Shown piece by piece: positions 44,242 through 52,923 of a stretch of 64,000 bases of DNA. The stretch covers positions 62,001 to 126,000 of the forward strand of contig NZ_JANSKA010000002.1 of assembly GCF_024741235.1 (NCBI RefSeq). Reading direction: 5' to 3'. Source of the stretch: Tractidigestivibacter montrealensis. Lineage in GTDB: Bacteria > Actinomycetota > Coriobacteriia > Coriobacteriales > Atopobiaceae. How positions within the stretch are numbered: position 1 is the stretch's first letter; each line of letters starts with the position of its first letter. The position numbers and the translations under genes were made by a program. Under the pieces are notes generated by a model, which saw only the letters and a program-made list of their open reading frames with translations, ran no database searches and was not told the DNA's origin.

Positions 44242-44272
44242 ATGAGACAAAGGGACAGTCCCTTTGTCTCAT
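44242..44272. repeat. 31-bp palindrome, copy 5
   Basis: Perfect arms with central A, located just after the GH3 terminator and 53 nt after the stop codon. Confidence 0.95.
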
Positions 44273-44585
44273 CGTAGGGACGCGTCATTCTTCCTCCTAT
44301 ATCCCAGCGCGTCCCAGCGACCGGGGCCAGCACAGCGCCGGCCCCGGTTCGTGTTTCTCGGCATGACGTAGCTGCGAAAATGCGTGCTCGGGCGAGAAAA
44401 CGACTCCTGAAGCCACGTTATCGAAGCAATCGCGTACGAAACGGCCCCCTCGGCGCCAAAACGACGCCGGAGCGAGGGTTTCCTCCGCCTCCGCTGTCGA
44501 GATGTGCCCCTCGGCTCCGTCATCGCCCCGCCTATCCGCTATGATGTCGCGCGGACAACATTCGCGTCACACGTAGGGATCACTC
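44273..44585. other. Gene-free gap before the ABC exporter
   Basis: It holds a 9-bp hairpin ACCGGGGCC (44320-44328) / GGCCCCGGT (44340-44348) followed by TCGTGTTTC, probably a second terminator, and TATGAT at 44540-44545 as a possible -10 for the exporter gene. Nothing else recognisable was seen and no coding potential fits. Confidence 0.5.
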
Positions 44586-46388
44586 ATGAGTACCGTTTCA
44601 CCCAAGCCCACGGCACAGCGCCGCCGCGGACTCTTCGCTAGTTTTCTCGGCTACTACGCAGGTCAGATGCACCTCTTTATCGCAGACATCATCTGCGCCA
44701 TCGTCGTCGCCGGCATCGACCTCGCTTTCCCCCAGATCCTCCGCACGCTCACGGGTGGCCTCTTCCGCCAGGGCTCGGATGCCATCACGTCCGCCCTCGT
44801 CTACCTTCTTGTGGGCTTTGTCGTCATGTACGCCGTGCGCTTTGGGTGCCGCTACTTTGTGGCCTACTGGGGCCACGTTATGGGCGCGCGCATGGAGAGC
44901 CGCATGCGCGAGGACCTCTTCGACGCCTACGAGCGTATGAGCCTCTCGTTCTTTGACCGAAACAAGTCCGGCGACCTCATGAGCCGCCTGGTGAGCGACC
45001 TCTTCGACATCTCCGAGGCGGCCCACCACGGACCCGAGTTCTTGCTCATCGGCTTCATCGAGGTCGTGGGCTCGTTTGTGATCCTGTCGTTTATCAACGT
45101 GCCGCTCACCGTCTGTCTGGGCGTTGTTCTTGCCGTTCTCGTCATCTACAACCTGAGGGCAAACCTCCAGATGAAGGCCGTCTTCCGCGAGAACCGCGTG
45201 CGCATCTCCAACGTGAACTCGCGCCTGGAGGACAGCCTTGCCGGCGTCCGTGTGGTCAAGAGCTTTGCCGCCGAGGACGTTGAGCGCGAGAAGTTCCGCG
45301 AGAGCAACGAGGCATACCTCGACTCCAAGGTGCGCATGTATCGCGCCATGGGCCGCTACCAGGCAGGCATTGCCGCGCTCATGGGCACCCTCTACACGCT
45401 CATCGTGGTCATGGGCGGCTGGCTCATTGCCCAGGGGCAGATGGAGGCTACGGATCTCGCCACCTACGCCCTCTACATCTCGCTCTTTACCACGCCTATC
45501 GAGAACATCCTCAACTTTACCGAGACCTTCCAGAAGGCCATCGCCGGCTTCCGTCGCTTCAAGGAGATGGTCGACTCCCAGCCCGAGATTGAGGACGCCC
45601 CCGGCGCGCCGGCGCTCAAGGTGACCAAGGGCGCCATCTCCTACCACGACGTCCACTTTGCGTACGACAGCGGGGACGGCGAGGGCCCTGGCGAGAACCC
45701 CGAGGTCATCCGTGGCCTTAACCTGGATATTCGCCCCGGCGAGACTATTGCTCTGGTGGGTGCGTCCGGAGGCGGCAAGTCCACCACCTGCGCGCTTCTC
45801 CCGCGCTTCTACGACGTGGACTCCGGCTCCATCATCATCGACGGGCAGGACGTGCGCTCGGTCACCCAGCGAAGCCTGCGCGAGGCCATTGGCATTGTCC
45901 AGCAGGAGGTCTACCTCTTTGACGGGACCATCGCCGAGAACATTGCCTACGGCAACCCGCGCGCGACCATGGCACAGATAGAGCAGGCTGCCGAGAAGGC
46001 CAACATCGCCGAGTTCATCGAGACGCTGCCCGACGGCTACGAGACCCAGGTGGGGGAGAGGGGTACCCGTCTCTCGGGCGGGCAGAAGCAGCGCATCGCC
46101 ATCGCGCGAGTCTTTCTCAAGGACCCGAAGATCCTTATCCTGGACGAGGCCACATCGGCCCTGGACAACGAGTCCGAGCACGCGGTGCAGGAGTCTCTCG
46201 CCGAGCTTTCGCGCGGGCGCACGACCATCGTGATTGCGCACCGCCTCTCGACCATCAAGGACGCCGACGAGATTGCGACGATTGACGCCGGGCGCGTTGT
46301 TGAGCGCGGTACGCACGAGGAGCTTCTCGCCCGCGGCGGCACCTACGCGCGGTACTACCGCATGCAGTTCGAGGGCGCGCGAGCATAG
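44586..46388 (+). CDS. ABC exporter with fused membrane and ATPase domains
   Basis: 600 residues. Six membrane helices occupy about residues 20-310, with 'ARMESRMREDLFDAYERMSLSFFDRNKSGDLMSRLVSD' as the coupling-helix region of type IV exporters. The ATPase domain (about 345-600) has Walker A 'GASGGGKST', signature 'LSGGQKQRIAIARVFLKDPKILILDEATSALD' region intact and the switch His in 'IVIAHRLSTI'. It would act as a homodimer, exporting lipids, peptides or drugs (MsbA/LmrA/BmrA-like). It stands alone. Two 73-bp repeat elements lie directly downstream. The substrate cannot be inferred. Confidence 0.92.
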   Translation: MSTVSPKPTAQRRRGLFASFLGYYAGQMHLFIADIICAIVVAGIDLAFPQILRTLTGGLFRQGSDAITSALVYLLVGFVVMYAVRFGCRYFVAYWGHVMGARMESRMREDLFDAYERMSLSFFDRNKSGDLMSRLVSDLFDISEAAHHGPEFLLIGFIEVVGSFVILSFINVPLTVCLGVVLAVLVIYNLRANLQMKAVFRENRVRISNVNSRLEDSLAGVRVVKSFAAEDVEREKFRESNEAYLDSKVRMYRAMGRYQAGIAALMGTLYTLIVVMGGWLIAQGQMEATDLATYALYISLFTTPIENILNFTETFQKAIAGFRRFKEMVDSQPEIEDAPGAPALKVTKGAISYHDVHFAYDSGDGEGPGENPEVIRGLNLDIRPGETIALVGASGGGKSTTCALLPRFYDVDSGSIIIDGQDVRSVTQRSLREAIGIVQQEVYLFDGTIAENIAYGNPRATMAQIEQAAEKANIAEFIETLPDGYETQVGERGTRLSGGQKQRIAIARVFLKDPKILILDEATSALDNESEHAVQESLAELSRGRTTIVIAHRLSTIKDADEIATIDAGRVVERGTHEELLARGGTYARYYRMQFEGARA

Positions 46389-46434
46389 GCCGTGCGAGGA
46401 GCGGCGTTGGCGGGAGGCCTCGTTCTTCTCGTCC

Positions 46435-46507
46435 ATGCCGCGCCATTTCGCCAGTTAGGAAAAATCCAAACGTTTAGGGCCACGTAAATGGTGAAATCCC
46501 GCGGCAT
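46435..46507 (-). repeat. 73-bp interspersed repeat, copy 1 (inverted orientation)
   Basis: The element begins ATGCCGCG and ends CGCGGCAT; the adjacent ATTTCGCC and GGTGAAAT also pair. Read on the minus strand it aligns base for base in length with copies at 46515 and 62639, sharing the inner blocks CTAAACGTT and TTCCTAACTGGCG. Confidence 0.85.
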
Positions 46508-46514
46508 CGCGGGG

Positions 46515-46587
46515 ATGCCGCGGATCCCGAACGGTTGGCGCGCCCTAACCGTTCGGAAAATTCCCAAACGGCGAAATCGCGCGGCAT
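46515..46587 (+). repeat. 73-bp interspersed repeat, copy 2
   Basis: 73 nt from ATGCCGCG to CGCGGCAT, 7 nt after copy 1 and in opposite orientation to it, so the two sit head to head. Inner block CGTTCGGAAAATTCC is identical to copy 3. Confidence 0.85.
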
Positions 46588-46802
46588 TGCAGCGCGGGTG
46601 ACGGCAGCCCGCCTCCCGGCGCCACTCCGGCAACGGTGCCCAGTCCCTCTCCTCCCCAGCTTGTCCAACCCCCAGAGCCTTTGGCGCCCAACAGGTGTCT
46701 GGCATGCGACCAAGCTCATCCAAACGGGTAGAATGTCGGCGTACGTGTGGTGCGTCGTGCCCCAGGCTTTCCCGAGGGACGTCGCAAGAGAAGGGACACA
46801 AG

Positions 46803-47459
46803 ATGAGTCCTCTGGACATCGCCCTCGTCGTGCTTGTCATCGTGGCCATCTGGGCCGTGGTCGAGCTCGCGCTCACCATCCGCAAGGCGCGCGCCTCTGT
46901 AGACGAGGTCACTACCTCGGCAAACGAGACCATCGCGCAGGTGCAGCCCATCATCGCCAAGGTCGACGGCATGGTTGACGACCTCGACCCCGCCATGAAG
47001 CAGGTCAACCCGCTTCTCATCAAGGCCGGCGAGACCATCGACGGCGCCACCCAGAGCCTCGACAGCCTCAACAACATTTTGGGCGACGTCTCTACGGTCA
47101 CGGGCACGGCCTCTGTCGTGACGGACACCGTGAGCAAGGGCGTTGCCGGTGCTGCTGGTGCCGTTGCCGGCGCAGTCTCCAAGCTCGTTGGCAAGGGCGA
47201 GGCGCCCCAGGCTCGTCTGGAGGATGCCGCAGGCAAGGACGGCGAGAAGGGCGAGGGGAACCCTGCATCCGCACAGCAGCGCACCACCGCGTACGTGACC
47301 TATGCGCCGGTTGAGGCTGAGAAGCCCGCGCCCGCCACAGACCCTGCGCCCTCCGCGGAATCTGATTCCGCTGCGGAGAAGCAGCCCCACAAGCCCAAGC
47401 ACGCCGCGCCCGTCTCCACCCCAGAGACCGCGGCAGATGACGAGGAGAACAATGCCTAG
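46803..47459 (+). CDS. Membrane-anchored DUF948-like protein of the sigma-B module
   Basis: 218 residues. A single N-terminal membrane segment 'LDIALVVLVIVAIWAVVELALTI' is followed by a helical region with DUF948 character ('VDEVTTSANETIAQVQPIIAKVDGMVDDLDPAMKQV', about residues 35-115) and a disordered Ala/Pro/Lys-rich tail. It is probably cytoplasmic beyond the helix and could act as scaffold or stress sensor. AGAAGGGA precedes the ATG. The gene overlaps the RsbW-like gene by 8 nt, which places it in the same operon as a sigma factor. TAGAAT at 46729-46734 is a possible -10 for the operon. Confidence 0.75.
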   Translation: MSPLDIALVVLVIVAIWAVVELALTIRKARASVDEVTTSANETIAQVQPIIAKVDGMVDDLDPAMKQVNPLLIKAGETIDGATQSLDSLNNILGDVSTVTGTASVVTDTVSKGVAGAAGAVAGAVSKLVGKGEAPQARLEDAAGKDGEKGEGNPASAQQRTTAYVTYAPVEAEKPAPATDPAPSAESDSAAEKQPHKPKHAAPVSTPETAADDEENNA

Positions 47460-47844
47460 CACCAGTATCGTCAAGCTCAGCGTGCCCGCGGAGGCGCGCT
47501 TCGCCCGGGCGGTCCGCATGACCGCCTCCAACCTCGCCGTCTGCTGCGACATGAGCGTGGATGACGTCGAGGACGTACGCATGGCCGCCGAGGAGGGCTT
47601 TGTCTACGCCTGTGCGACGAGGCCCACCACCTGCGACATCGTCTTTGGCCTTGCGCCAGATGGCATGACCGCAGACTTCTCCCTGGGTGACGAGGACCCC
47701 GACGAGGCCACTGACCCCTCCGGCGAGCCCCAGCCTATCGACCTCGTTGAGGTGCTTCTCGGCGCCGTATGCGACGACTTTAGCATCTCGGAGGATGGCC
47801 GTACGCTGCACCTCTCCAAGCGAATGGACGTGCAGAATGCCTAG
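47452..47844 (+). CDS. RsbW-like anti-sigma factor (HATPase fold)
   Basis: 130 residues. 'IVKLSVPAEARFARAVRMTASNLAVCCDMSVDDVEDVRMAAEEGFVYA' matches the N-terminal strand and the N-box helix of RsbW/SpoIIAB serine kinases (usually 'D-Ix-A-V-E-A--NA'), here with AAEEG in place of the usual Glu/Asn pattern. The later G-boxes are poorly conserved, so kinase activity is doubtful, while binding of the adjacent sigma factor remains likely. Its ATG overlaps the upstream stop by 8 nt and its stop overlaps the sigma factor start by 8 nt, both as ATGCCTAG. No RsbV anti-anti-sigma gene is seen here. Confidence 0.8.
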   Translation: MPSTSIVKLSVPAEARFARAVRMTASNLAVCCDMSVDDVEDVRMAAEEGFVYACATRPTTCDIVFGLAPDGMTADFSLGDEDPDEATDPSGEPQPIDLVEVLLGAVCDDFSISEDGRTLHLSKRMDVQNA

Positions 47845-48754
47845 CGCTAGCACCACGAACGCGCAGGAGACCGCGAACACACCAAACGTCGCAACCCAAG
47901 AGACCGAGGAGGAGCGCACTGCGCGCGAGGCCTCTGAGGCGCGTGCCGAGAGGGCCCGCCACCGCTCGCTCCACCGTACGCCAAAGGGCAAGGCGGCCTG
48001 GGACAAGGACCGCACGCGCGAGCTCTTCCGCCAGTACAAGGCTACGGGAGACCCCGAGGTCCGCGACCAACTCATCGTGAGCCACCTCAACCTGGTTCGC
48101 TTCCTCGCTTCCAAGTTCAAGAACAGGGGAGAACCCCTGGACGACCTCATTCAGGTGGGCACGATTGGCCTCATCAAGGCCATCGATCGCTTCGACCCGT
48201 CGCGAGGCCTTGAGTTCACCACGTATGCCACACCCACCATCCTGGGAGAGATCAAGCGTCACTTCCGCGACAAGGGCTGGTCGGTCCGCGTGCCCAGGCG
48301 TCTGCAGGAACTCTCGGCCAAGGTCAACCAGGCAAACGACGAGCTCACCAACGAGCTTTCGCGCAGCCCCTCCGTCGAGGAGATCGCCAAGCGCGTGGGC
48401 GCGAGCGTCGACGACGTCCTCGAGGCCATGGAGTCCTCAAGCGCGTACAGCTCCGTGCCGCTCGAGGGCGGCGGCTCCTCGGATGACGATGACGCTCCCT
48501 CGGTCATCGACCACTACGCCACCGAGGACGAGAACCTTGCCGCCTCGGACGACCGCATCGTTCTCGAGGACGCCATCAGGGACTTCTCGCCGCGCGAGAA
48601 GGACGTCATCCGCATGCGCTTCTTCGAGGGCATGACGCAGGTCGAGATCGCCGAGCGCCTGGGCATCTCTCAGGTGCAGGTCTCTCGACTCCTGCGCCGC
48701 ACGCTACGCCGCGTGCAGGACAAGATCGACCCAGAGGGTCTCATGAGCAAGTAG
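47837..48754 (+). CDS. RNA polymerase sigma factor, SigB/SigF family
   Basis: 305 residues from the ATG at 47837. After an acidic 55-residue N-terminal extension come region 2 ('EPLDDLIQVGTIGLIKAIDRFDPSRGLEFTTYATPTILGEIKRHFRD'), region 3 ('SVRVPRRLQELSAKVNQANDELT') and region 4 with its helix-turn-helix ('MTQVEIAERLGISQVQVSRLLRRTLRRV'). This is a group 3 sigma factor of the general stress or sporulation type. It is the last gene of a three-gene operon with an RsbW-like antagonist and is followed by a strong terminator. Target promoters of the form GTTT-N14-GGGTA should be sought; none was identified convincingly here. Confidence 0.93.
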   Translation: MPSASTTNAQETANTPNVATQETEEERTAREASEARAERARHRSLHRTPKGKAAWDKDRTRELFRQYKATGDPEVRDQLIVSHLNLVRFLASKFKNRGEPLDDLIQVGTIGLIKAIDRFDPSRGLEFTTYATPTILGEIKRHFRDKGWSVRVPRRLQELSAKVNQANDELTNELSRSPSVEEIAKRVGASVDDVLEAMESSSAYSSVPLEGGGSSDDDDAPSVIDHYATEDENLAASDDRIVLEDAIRDFSPREKDVIRMRFFEGMTQVEIAERLGISQVQVSRLLRRTLRRVQDKIDPEGLMSK

Positions 48755-48760
48755 CGCCAC

Positions 48761-48800
48761 AGGCGGCGCCGGGGCTGCGACTCCGGCGCCGCCTTTGTGT
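48761..48800 (+). terminator. Rho-independent terminator after the sigma factor gene
   Basis: Perfect 12-bp stem AGGCGGCGCCGG (48761-48772) / CCGGCGCCGCCT (48783-48794), 10-nt loop, then TTGTGT, 6 nt after the stop codon. Confidence 0.85.
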
Positions 48801-48893
48801 GCGGGAGGCGCAACTGCCGCACGTCCCCTGCCGCCAACGGCCAATGCCCCCGCCTTGCTACAATGAGGTGCTTTTCAACGAGGGGAGTTGCCG

Positions 48894-50297
48894 GTGGGGA
48901 ACAAGGACGCTGACGAGAAGTACGTCATCTGGCGCAGGCGCCTGGTGGTCGCCTGGGCAATCGTGGGCGCCATTGCGGTCTTCGTCCTTGCGGTGCGGGG
49001 CCTCTCGATGATTGGTGCTGCCGTCGAGCTGCTGCTCATGGGTATCATCATCGGCTTCATCTGCAGCCCCATCACCAACGCGCTCGAGGACCGCCGCGTT
49101 CCCCGTGCGCTTGCCGCGCTTGTCTCGCTACTTGTGGTGCTTGCGGTGCTCGCCGCCGTCATCGTGGTTCTCGGTGGCACCTTTGTGCAGCAGTCTGTCG
49201 AGGTGCTTCGCCAGGTGCCCACCTACGTGCGCAGCGTGCAGGACGCCCTCTCCAGCTTCTGGGAGAGCTACGGCACCTCTGATAACGAGCAGCTGCAGAA
49301 CATGGTCAACTCTGTTGTCCAGACCGTCTCGTCTGCCGGCAGCTCCATGGCCTCAGACACCGTGCGCCAGCTCTCGAACGGCGCCGTCTCGGGGCTCTTC
49401 GACACCGTTGACAACCTCGTAAACTTCTTCCTGGCGCTCATCCTTGCGTACTGGTTTGCCAAGGACTATCCCGTGATTGTGCGCGAGCTTGCCACGATTG
49501 CCGGTCCTACTCGGAAGGACGACATTACGCTGCTCCTCGCCGTCATGAGCCGCTCCATGGGCGGCTACATGCGCGGGCAGCTCATCTGCTCGTTCATCAA
49601 TGGCATTGCCGTGTGGCTGGGACTGGCGCTTCTCGGCCACCCCTACGCGGGCCTCATTGCCATCATCACGTTCTTCATGCACTTTGTGCCTGTGATTGGC
49701 CCCTTTGTCTCGGCGGCGCTCGCCACGCTGCTCGCCCTCTTCGAGAGCCCCTGGCTCGCGCTCTGGTCGCTCGTGGTGATGGTGGTTGCGGCCAACGTGA
49801 CGGATAACGTCATTTCGCCGCTCATCATGCGCTCCGCCGTCAAGATCCATCCCGTCCTCTCCATTGTGGGCATCGTTATTGGCAACTGCCTGGGCGGGAT
49901 CGTGGGCATGGTCCTCGCCATTCCGCTCACGGCGGCCATCCGCGGCGTCTTTGTCTACTACTTCGAGACGCGCACCAAGCGCCAATTGGTCTCCGAGGAC
50001 GGCGCGCTCTTCCAGAGCACACCGCACCAAGACGCCCAGGGCAATGCGGAGGCCGTCTATGACGCCCTGGATGACGAGAAGTTCTTCGAGAGCACGCGCC
50101 TTGTGACCTCCTCTGTGTGGTCTCGTGCGCGCAAGGCCACAAATACCGCAAGTAATGACGATGAAAACGCTGTGTACACGGCCGATATGAGTAAAAATAG
50201 GAACGTTGCAACCAACAAGCAGGACGGCGACGACACTAGCCCGGCGGCCAAGGCTTCGGCGTCGTCCACAGACGAGGAGAGACATGAGCGCGTCTGA
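48894..50297 (+). CDS. AI-2E family transporter (PerM/UPF0118)
   Basis: 467 residues from a GTG with AGGGGAG 6 nt upstream. About eight membrane segments: two at the start ('VVAWAIVGAIAVFVLAV', 'AAVELLLMGIIIGFICSP'), one near 80, then the cluster typical of the family with 'GGYMRGQLICSFINGIAVWLGLALLGHPYAGLIAI' and 'FVPVIGPFVSAALATLLAL'. 'NVISPLIMRSAVKIHPVLSIVGIVIG' is the family signature. Members export small molecules, Na+ or AI-2. The hydrophilic C-terminal tail of about 100 residues is probably cytoplasmic. It overlaps alaS by 14 nt. Confidence 0.9.
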   Translation: MGNKDADEKYVIWRRRLVVAWAIVGAIAVFVLAVRGLSMIGAAVELLLMGIIIGFICSPITNALEDRRVPRALAALVSLLVVLAVLAAVIVVLGGTFVQQSVEVLRQVPTYVRSVQDALSSFWESYGTSDNEQLQNMVNSVVQTVSSAGSSMASDTVRQLSNGAVSGLFDTVDNLVNFFLALILAYWFAKDYPVIVRELATIAGPTRKDDITLLLAVMSRSMGGYMRGQLICSFINGIAVWLGLALLGHPYAGLIAIITFFMHFVPVIGPFVSAALATLLALFESPWLALWSLVVMVVAANVTDNVISPLIMRSAVKIHPVLSIVGIVIGNCLGGIVGMVLAIPLTAAIRGVFVYYFETRTKRQLVSEDGALFQSTPHQDAQGNAEAVYDALDDEKFFESTRLVTSSVWSRARKATNTASNDDENAVYTADMSKNRNVATNKQDGDDTSPAAKASASSTDEERHERV

Positions 50298-52923
50298 CTA
50301 CAAGACCATGACCACGGCAGAGATTCGTGAGGACTTCCTCAAGTTCTTCGAGGGCAAGGGCTGCAAGCTCTACCCGTCCTCCTCGCTCGTGCCGGATGAC
50401 CCGTCGCTGCTTCTTGCCAACGCCGGCATGAACCAGTTCAAGGAGTACTACCAGGGCACCAAGACCATGAAGGAGATTGGCGCCTGCTCCTGCCAGAAGT
50501 GCCTGCGTACCAACGACATCGACAACATCGGCGACGCTCGCCACCTCTCGTTCTTCGAGATGCTCGGCAACTTCTCGTTTGGCGGCTACACCAAGGCCAA
50601 CGCCATCGAGTGGGCCTATGAGTTCATTACCTCTCCCGAGCACCTGGGCCTGCCCAAGGACCGCCTCTATATGACCGTCTTCAAGGACGACGAGGAGGCC
50701 ATCGAGCTTTGGCACGAGCAGGGTGTTCCCTACGACCACATCTCGCGCCTGGGCGAGGAGGACAACTTCTGGGCCGCCGGCCCCACCGGTCCTTGCGGTC
50801 CCTGCTCCGAGATCTACTTTGACCAGGGTCCCGAGTTCGAGGGCGAGAAGCCCGGCGATGACGGTGACCGCTACCTCGAGTTCTGGAACCTCGTCTTCAC
50901 GCAGTACGATCGCCAGGAGGACGGCTCCATGCCGGAGCTGCCTCACCGCAACATCGACACTGGCATGGGGCTCGAGCGCATCGCGGCCATCATGCAACAC
51001 GAGGGCTCCAACTACGAGGGCGACATCCTGCGCACCCTCATCGGCGTGGGCGAGGGCCTCGCGGGCGTGCGCTACCACGACTCTGCCACTACCGACAAGA
51101 GCCTGCGCATCGTGGCCGATCACTCCCGTGCCGTCACGTTCATGATCGGCGACGGCATCCTGCCCTCCAACGAGGGCCGCGGCTACGTGCTGCGCCGCCT
51201 GCTTCGCCGTGCCGTCTACCACGGTCGCCTCATGGGCATCAAGGGCCAGTTCCTCACCACCTACGCCCACGAGGTCACGCGCCTTCTTGGTGACACCTAC
51301 CCTGAGCTCGTCGAGCAGCAGGCACTGATCGACGGCATCATCAACGCCGAGGAGGAGCGCTTTGGCGCAACCCTCGACAACGGCGAGGAGCAGCTCAAGG
51401 CTGAGCTCTCGCGCCTGGGCGAGGGCGAGCCCCTCTCGGGCGACGTCGCCTTCACCCTGCACGACACCTACGGCTTCCCCATCGACCTCACCCGTGAGAT
51501 TGCCGGTGCCGCTGGCCACTCTGTCGACATGGACGCCTTCGACGCCGCCATGGAGGCCCAGCGCGAGCGTGCCCGCGCCACGGCCAACCGCGACGCCTGG
51601 GGCAAGGCCAACAACGTCTGGGTTGCTCTCTCCGACAGCCTCCCCGCGACCGAGTTCGACGGCTATGACCACGACGAGCTCTCTGGCTGCGAGGTGGTGG
51701 CCATTGTGCGCGACGGCGAGTCCGTCAAGGAGGCAGCGACGGGCGACCAGGTTGAGCTTGTGCTTGACCGCACGCCGTTCTACGGCGAGATGGGCGGCCA
51801 GGTGGGCGACACCGGCATCGTGGGCCCCGCACGCGTCACCAACACACTGCACCACGAGGGCGGCCTCGTGGGCCACGTGGCCGAGGTCACCGATGGCGCC
51901 ATCTCTGTTGGCGACCGCGTGACCGCTGTGGTCGATCACGGGCGCCGCGAGCTCATCCGTCGCAACCACACCGCGACGCACCTGCTTGACGCCGCCCTCA
52001 AGAAGGTCCTCGGTGACCACGTGAGCCAGGCGGGCTCGCTCGTTGCCCCAGATCGCCTGCGCTTTGACTTCACGCACTTCGAGGCCATGACAAAGGACGA
52101 GCTCGACCGTGTCGAGGGCATGGTCAACGCCGAGATCTTCGCGGCCGAGCCCATCGTGACCGAGGTCATGGGCATCGACGAGGCAAAGGCATCGGGTGCC
52201 GTGGCGCTCTTTGGCGAGAAGTACGGCGAGCGCGTGCGCGTGGTCTCCACGGGCAGCTCCGACAAGCCCTTCTCCCGCGAGCTCTGCGGCGGCACCCACG
52301 CCCGCAACACCGCGGACCTGGGCCTCTTCAAGATCGTCTCCGAGAGCTCCGTGGGCTCCAACGCCCGTCGCATCGAGGCCGTGACCTCGATGGGCGCCAT
52401 CGAGTACGTGGACGAGAGGCTCGCCCTCATGGACCAGGCGGCGGCAACGCTCAAGTGCCGCCCCGCCGACCTCCCCGAGCGCGTCTCCCAGATGCGCGAC
52501 GAGCTTCGTGAGGCCAAGCGCAACATTGGCGTGGCCAAGGGATCTGCCTCGGGCGACGTCGTGGCTGCCGAGCTGCGCAACGCCAAGGACCTGGGCGCAT
52601 ACCGCTGCGTCTTCACCAAGCTCAACGGCATCTCGGGCAAGGACCTGCGCTCCGTCTGGGACTCCATCCGCGACGGCGCCAAGGGCGAGCCCGTCGCCTG
52701 CGTCGTGGCCTCCACCACGTCTGATGGCAAGGTGGCGCTTCTCGCCGCCGGCACCGAGTCCGCGGTGGCTGCGGGCTTCTCGGCTGGCGACATCATCAAG
52801 CAGATTGCCGGCTTCGTTGGCGGCCGCGGCGGCGGCAGGCCCAACATGGCACAGGCAGGCGGCTCTGACGCCTCGGGCATCACCGCTGCCCTGGATGCGG
52901 CCAAGGCTGCCCTGGGGGCATAG
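50284..52923 (+). CDS. alaS: Alanyl-tRNA synthetase
   Basis: 879 residues, full length. The class II core has 'CLRTNDIDNIGDARHLSFFEMLGNFSFG' and 'HRNIDTGMGLERIAAIMQ'. The editing domain has 'RRNHTATHLLDAALKKVLG' and 'SRELCGGTHARNTADLGLFKI' with the zinc-binding His/Cys set. The C-terminal C-Ala domain ends with 'GGRGGGRPNMAQAGGSDASGI'. The ATG at 50284 lies 14 nt inside the AI-2E gene; the extra open frame upstream is that gene in another phase. It charges tRNA-Ala and edits Ser/Gly errors. It leads the housekeeping run ruvX, mltG, yqeG, aroK, aroB-like. Confidence 0.97.
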   Translation: MSASDYKTMTTAEIREDFLKFFEGKGCKLYPSSSLVPDDPSLLLANAGMNQFKEYYQGTKTMKEIGACSCQKCLRTNDIDNIGDARHLSFFEMLGNFSFGGYTKANAIEWAYEFITSPEHLGLPKDRLYMTVFKDDEEAIELWHEQGVPYDHISRLGEEDNFWAAGPTGPCGPCSEIYFDQGPEFEGEKPGDDGDRYLEFWNLVFTQYDRQEDGSMPELPHRNIDTGMGLERIAAIMQHEGSNYEGDILRTLIGVGEGLAGVRYHDSATTDKSLRIVADHSRAVTFMIGDGILPSNEGRGYVLRRLLRRAVYHGRLMGIKGQFLTTYAHEVTRLLGDTYPELVEQQALIDGIINAEEERFGATLDNGEEQLKAELSRLGEGEPLSGDVAFTLHDTYGFPIDLTREIAGAAGHSVDMDAFDAAMEAQRERARATANRDAWGKANNVWVALSDSLPATEFDGYDHDELSGCEVVAIVRDGESVKEAATGDQVELVLDRTPFYGEMGGQVGDTGIVGPARVTNTLHHEGGLVGHVAEVTDGAISVGDRVTAVVDHGRRELIRRNHTATHLLDAALKKVLGDHVSQAGSLVAPDRLRFDFTHFEAMTKDELDRVEGMVNAEIFAAEPIVTEVMGIDEAKASGAVALFGEKYGERVRVVSTGSSDKPFSRELCGGTHARNTADLGLFKIVSESSVGSNARRIEAVTSMGAIEYVDERLALMDQAAATLKCRPADLPERVSQMRDELREAKRNIGVAKGSASGDVVAAELRNAKDLGAYRCVFTKLNGISGKDLRSVWDSIRDGAKGEPVACVVASTTSDGKVALLAAGTESAVAAGFSAGDIIKQIAGFVGGRGGGRPNMAQAGGSDASGITAALDAAKAALGA

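Noticed and set aside
14397-44272. Interpretation of the five 31-bp palindromes as a CRISPR array
   Set aside because: The copies are many kilobases apart in separate intergenic gaps with no spacers and no cas genes.
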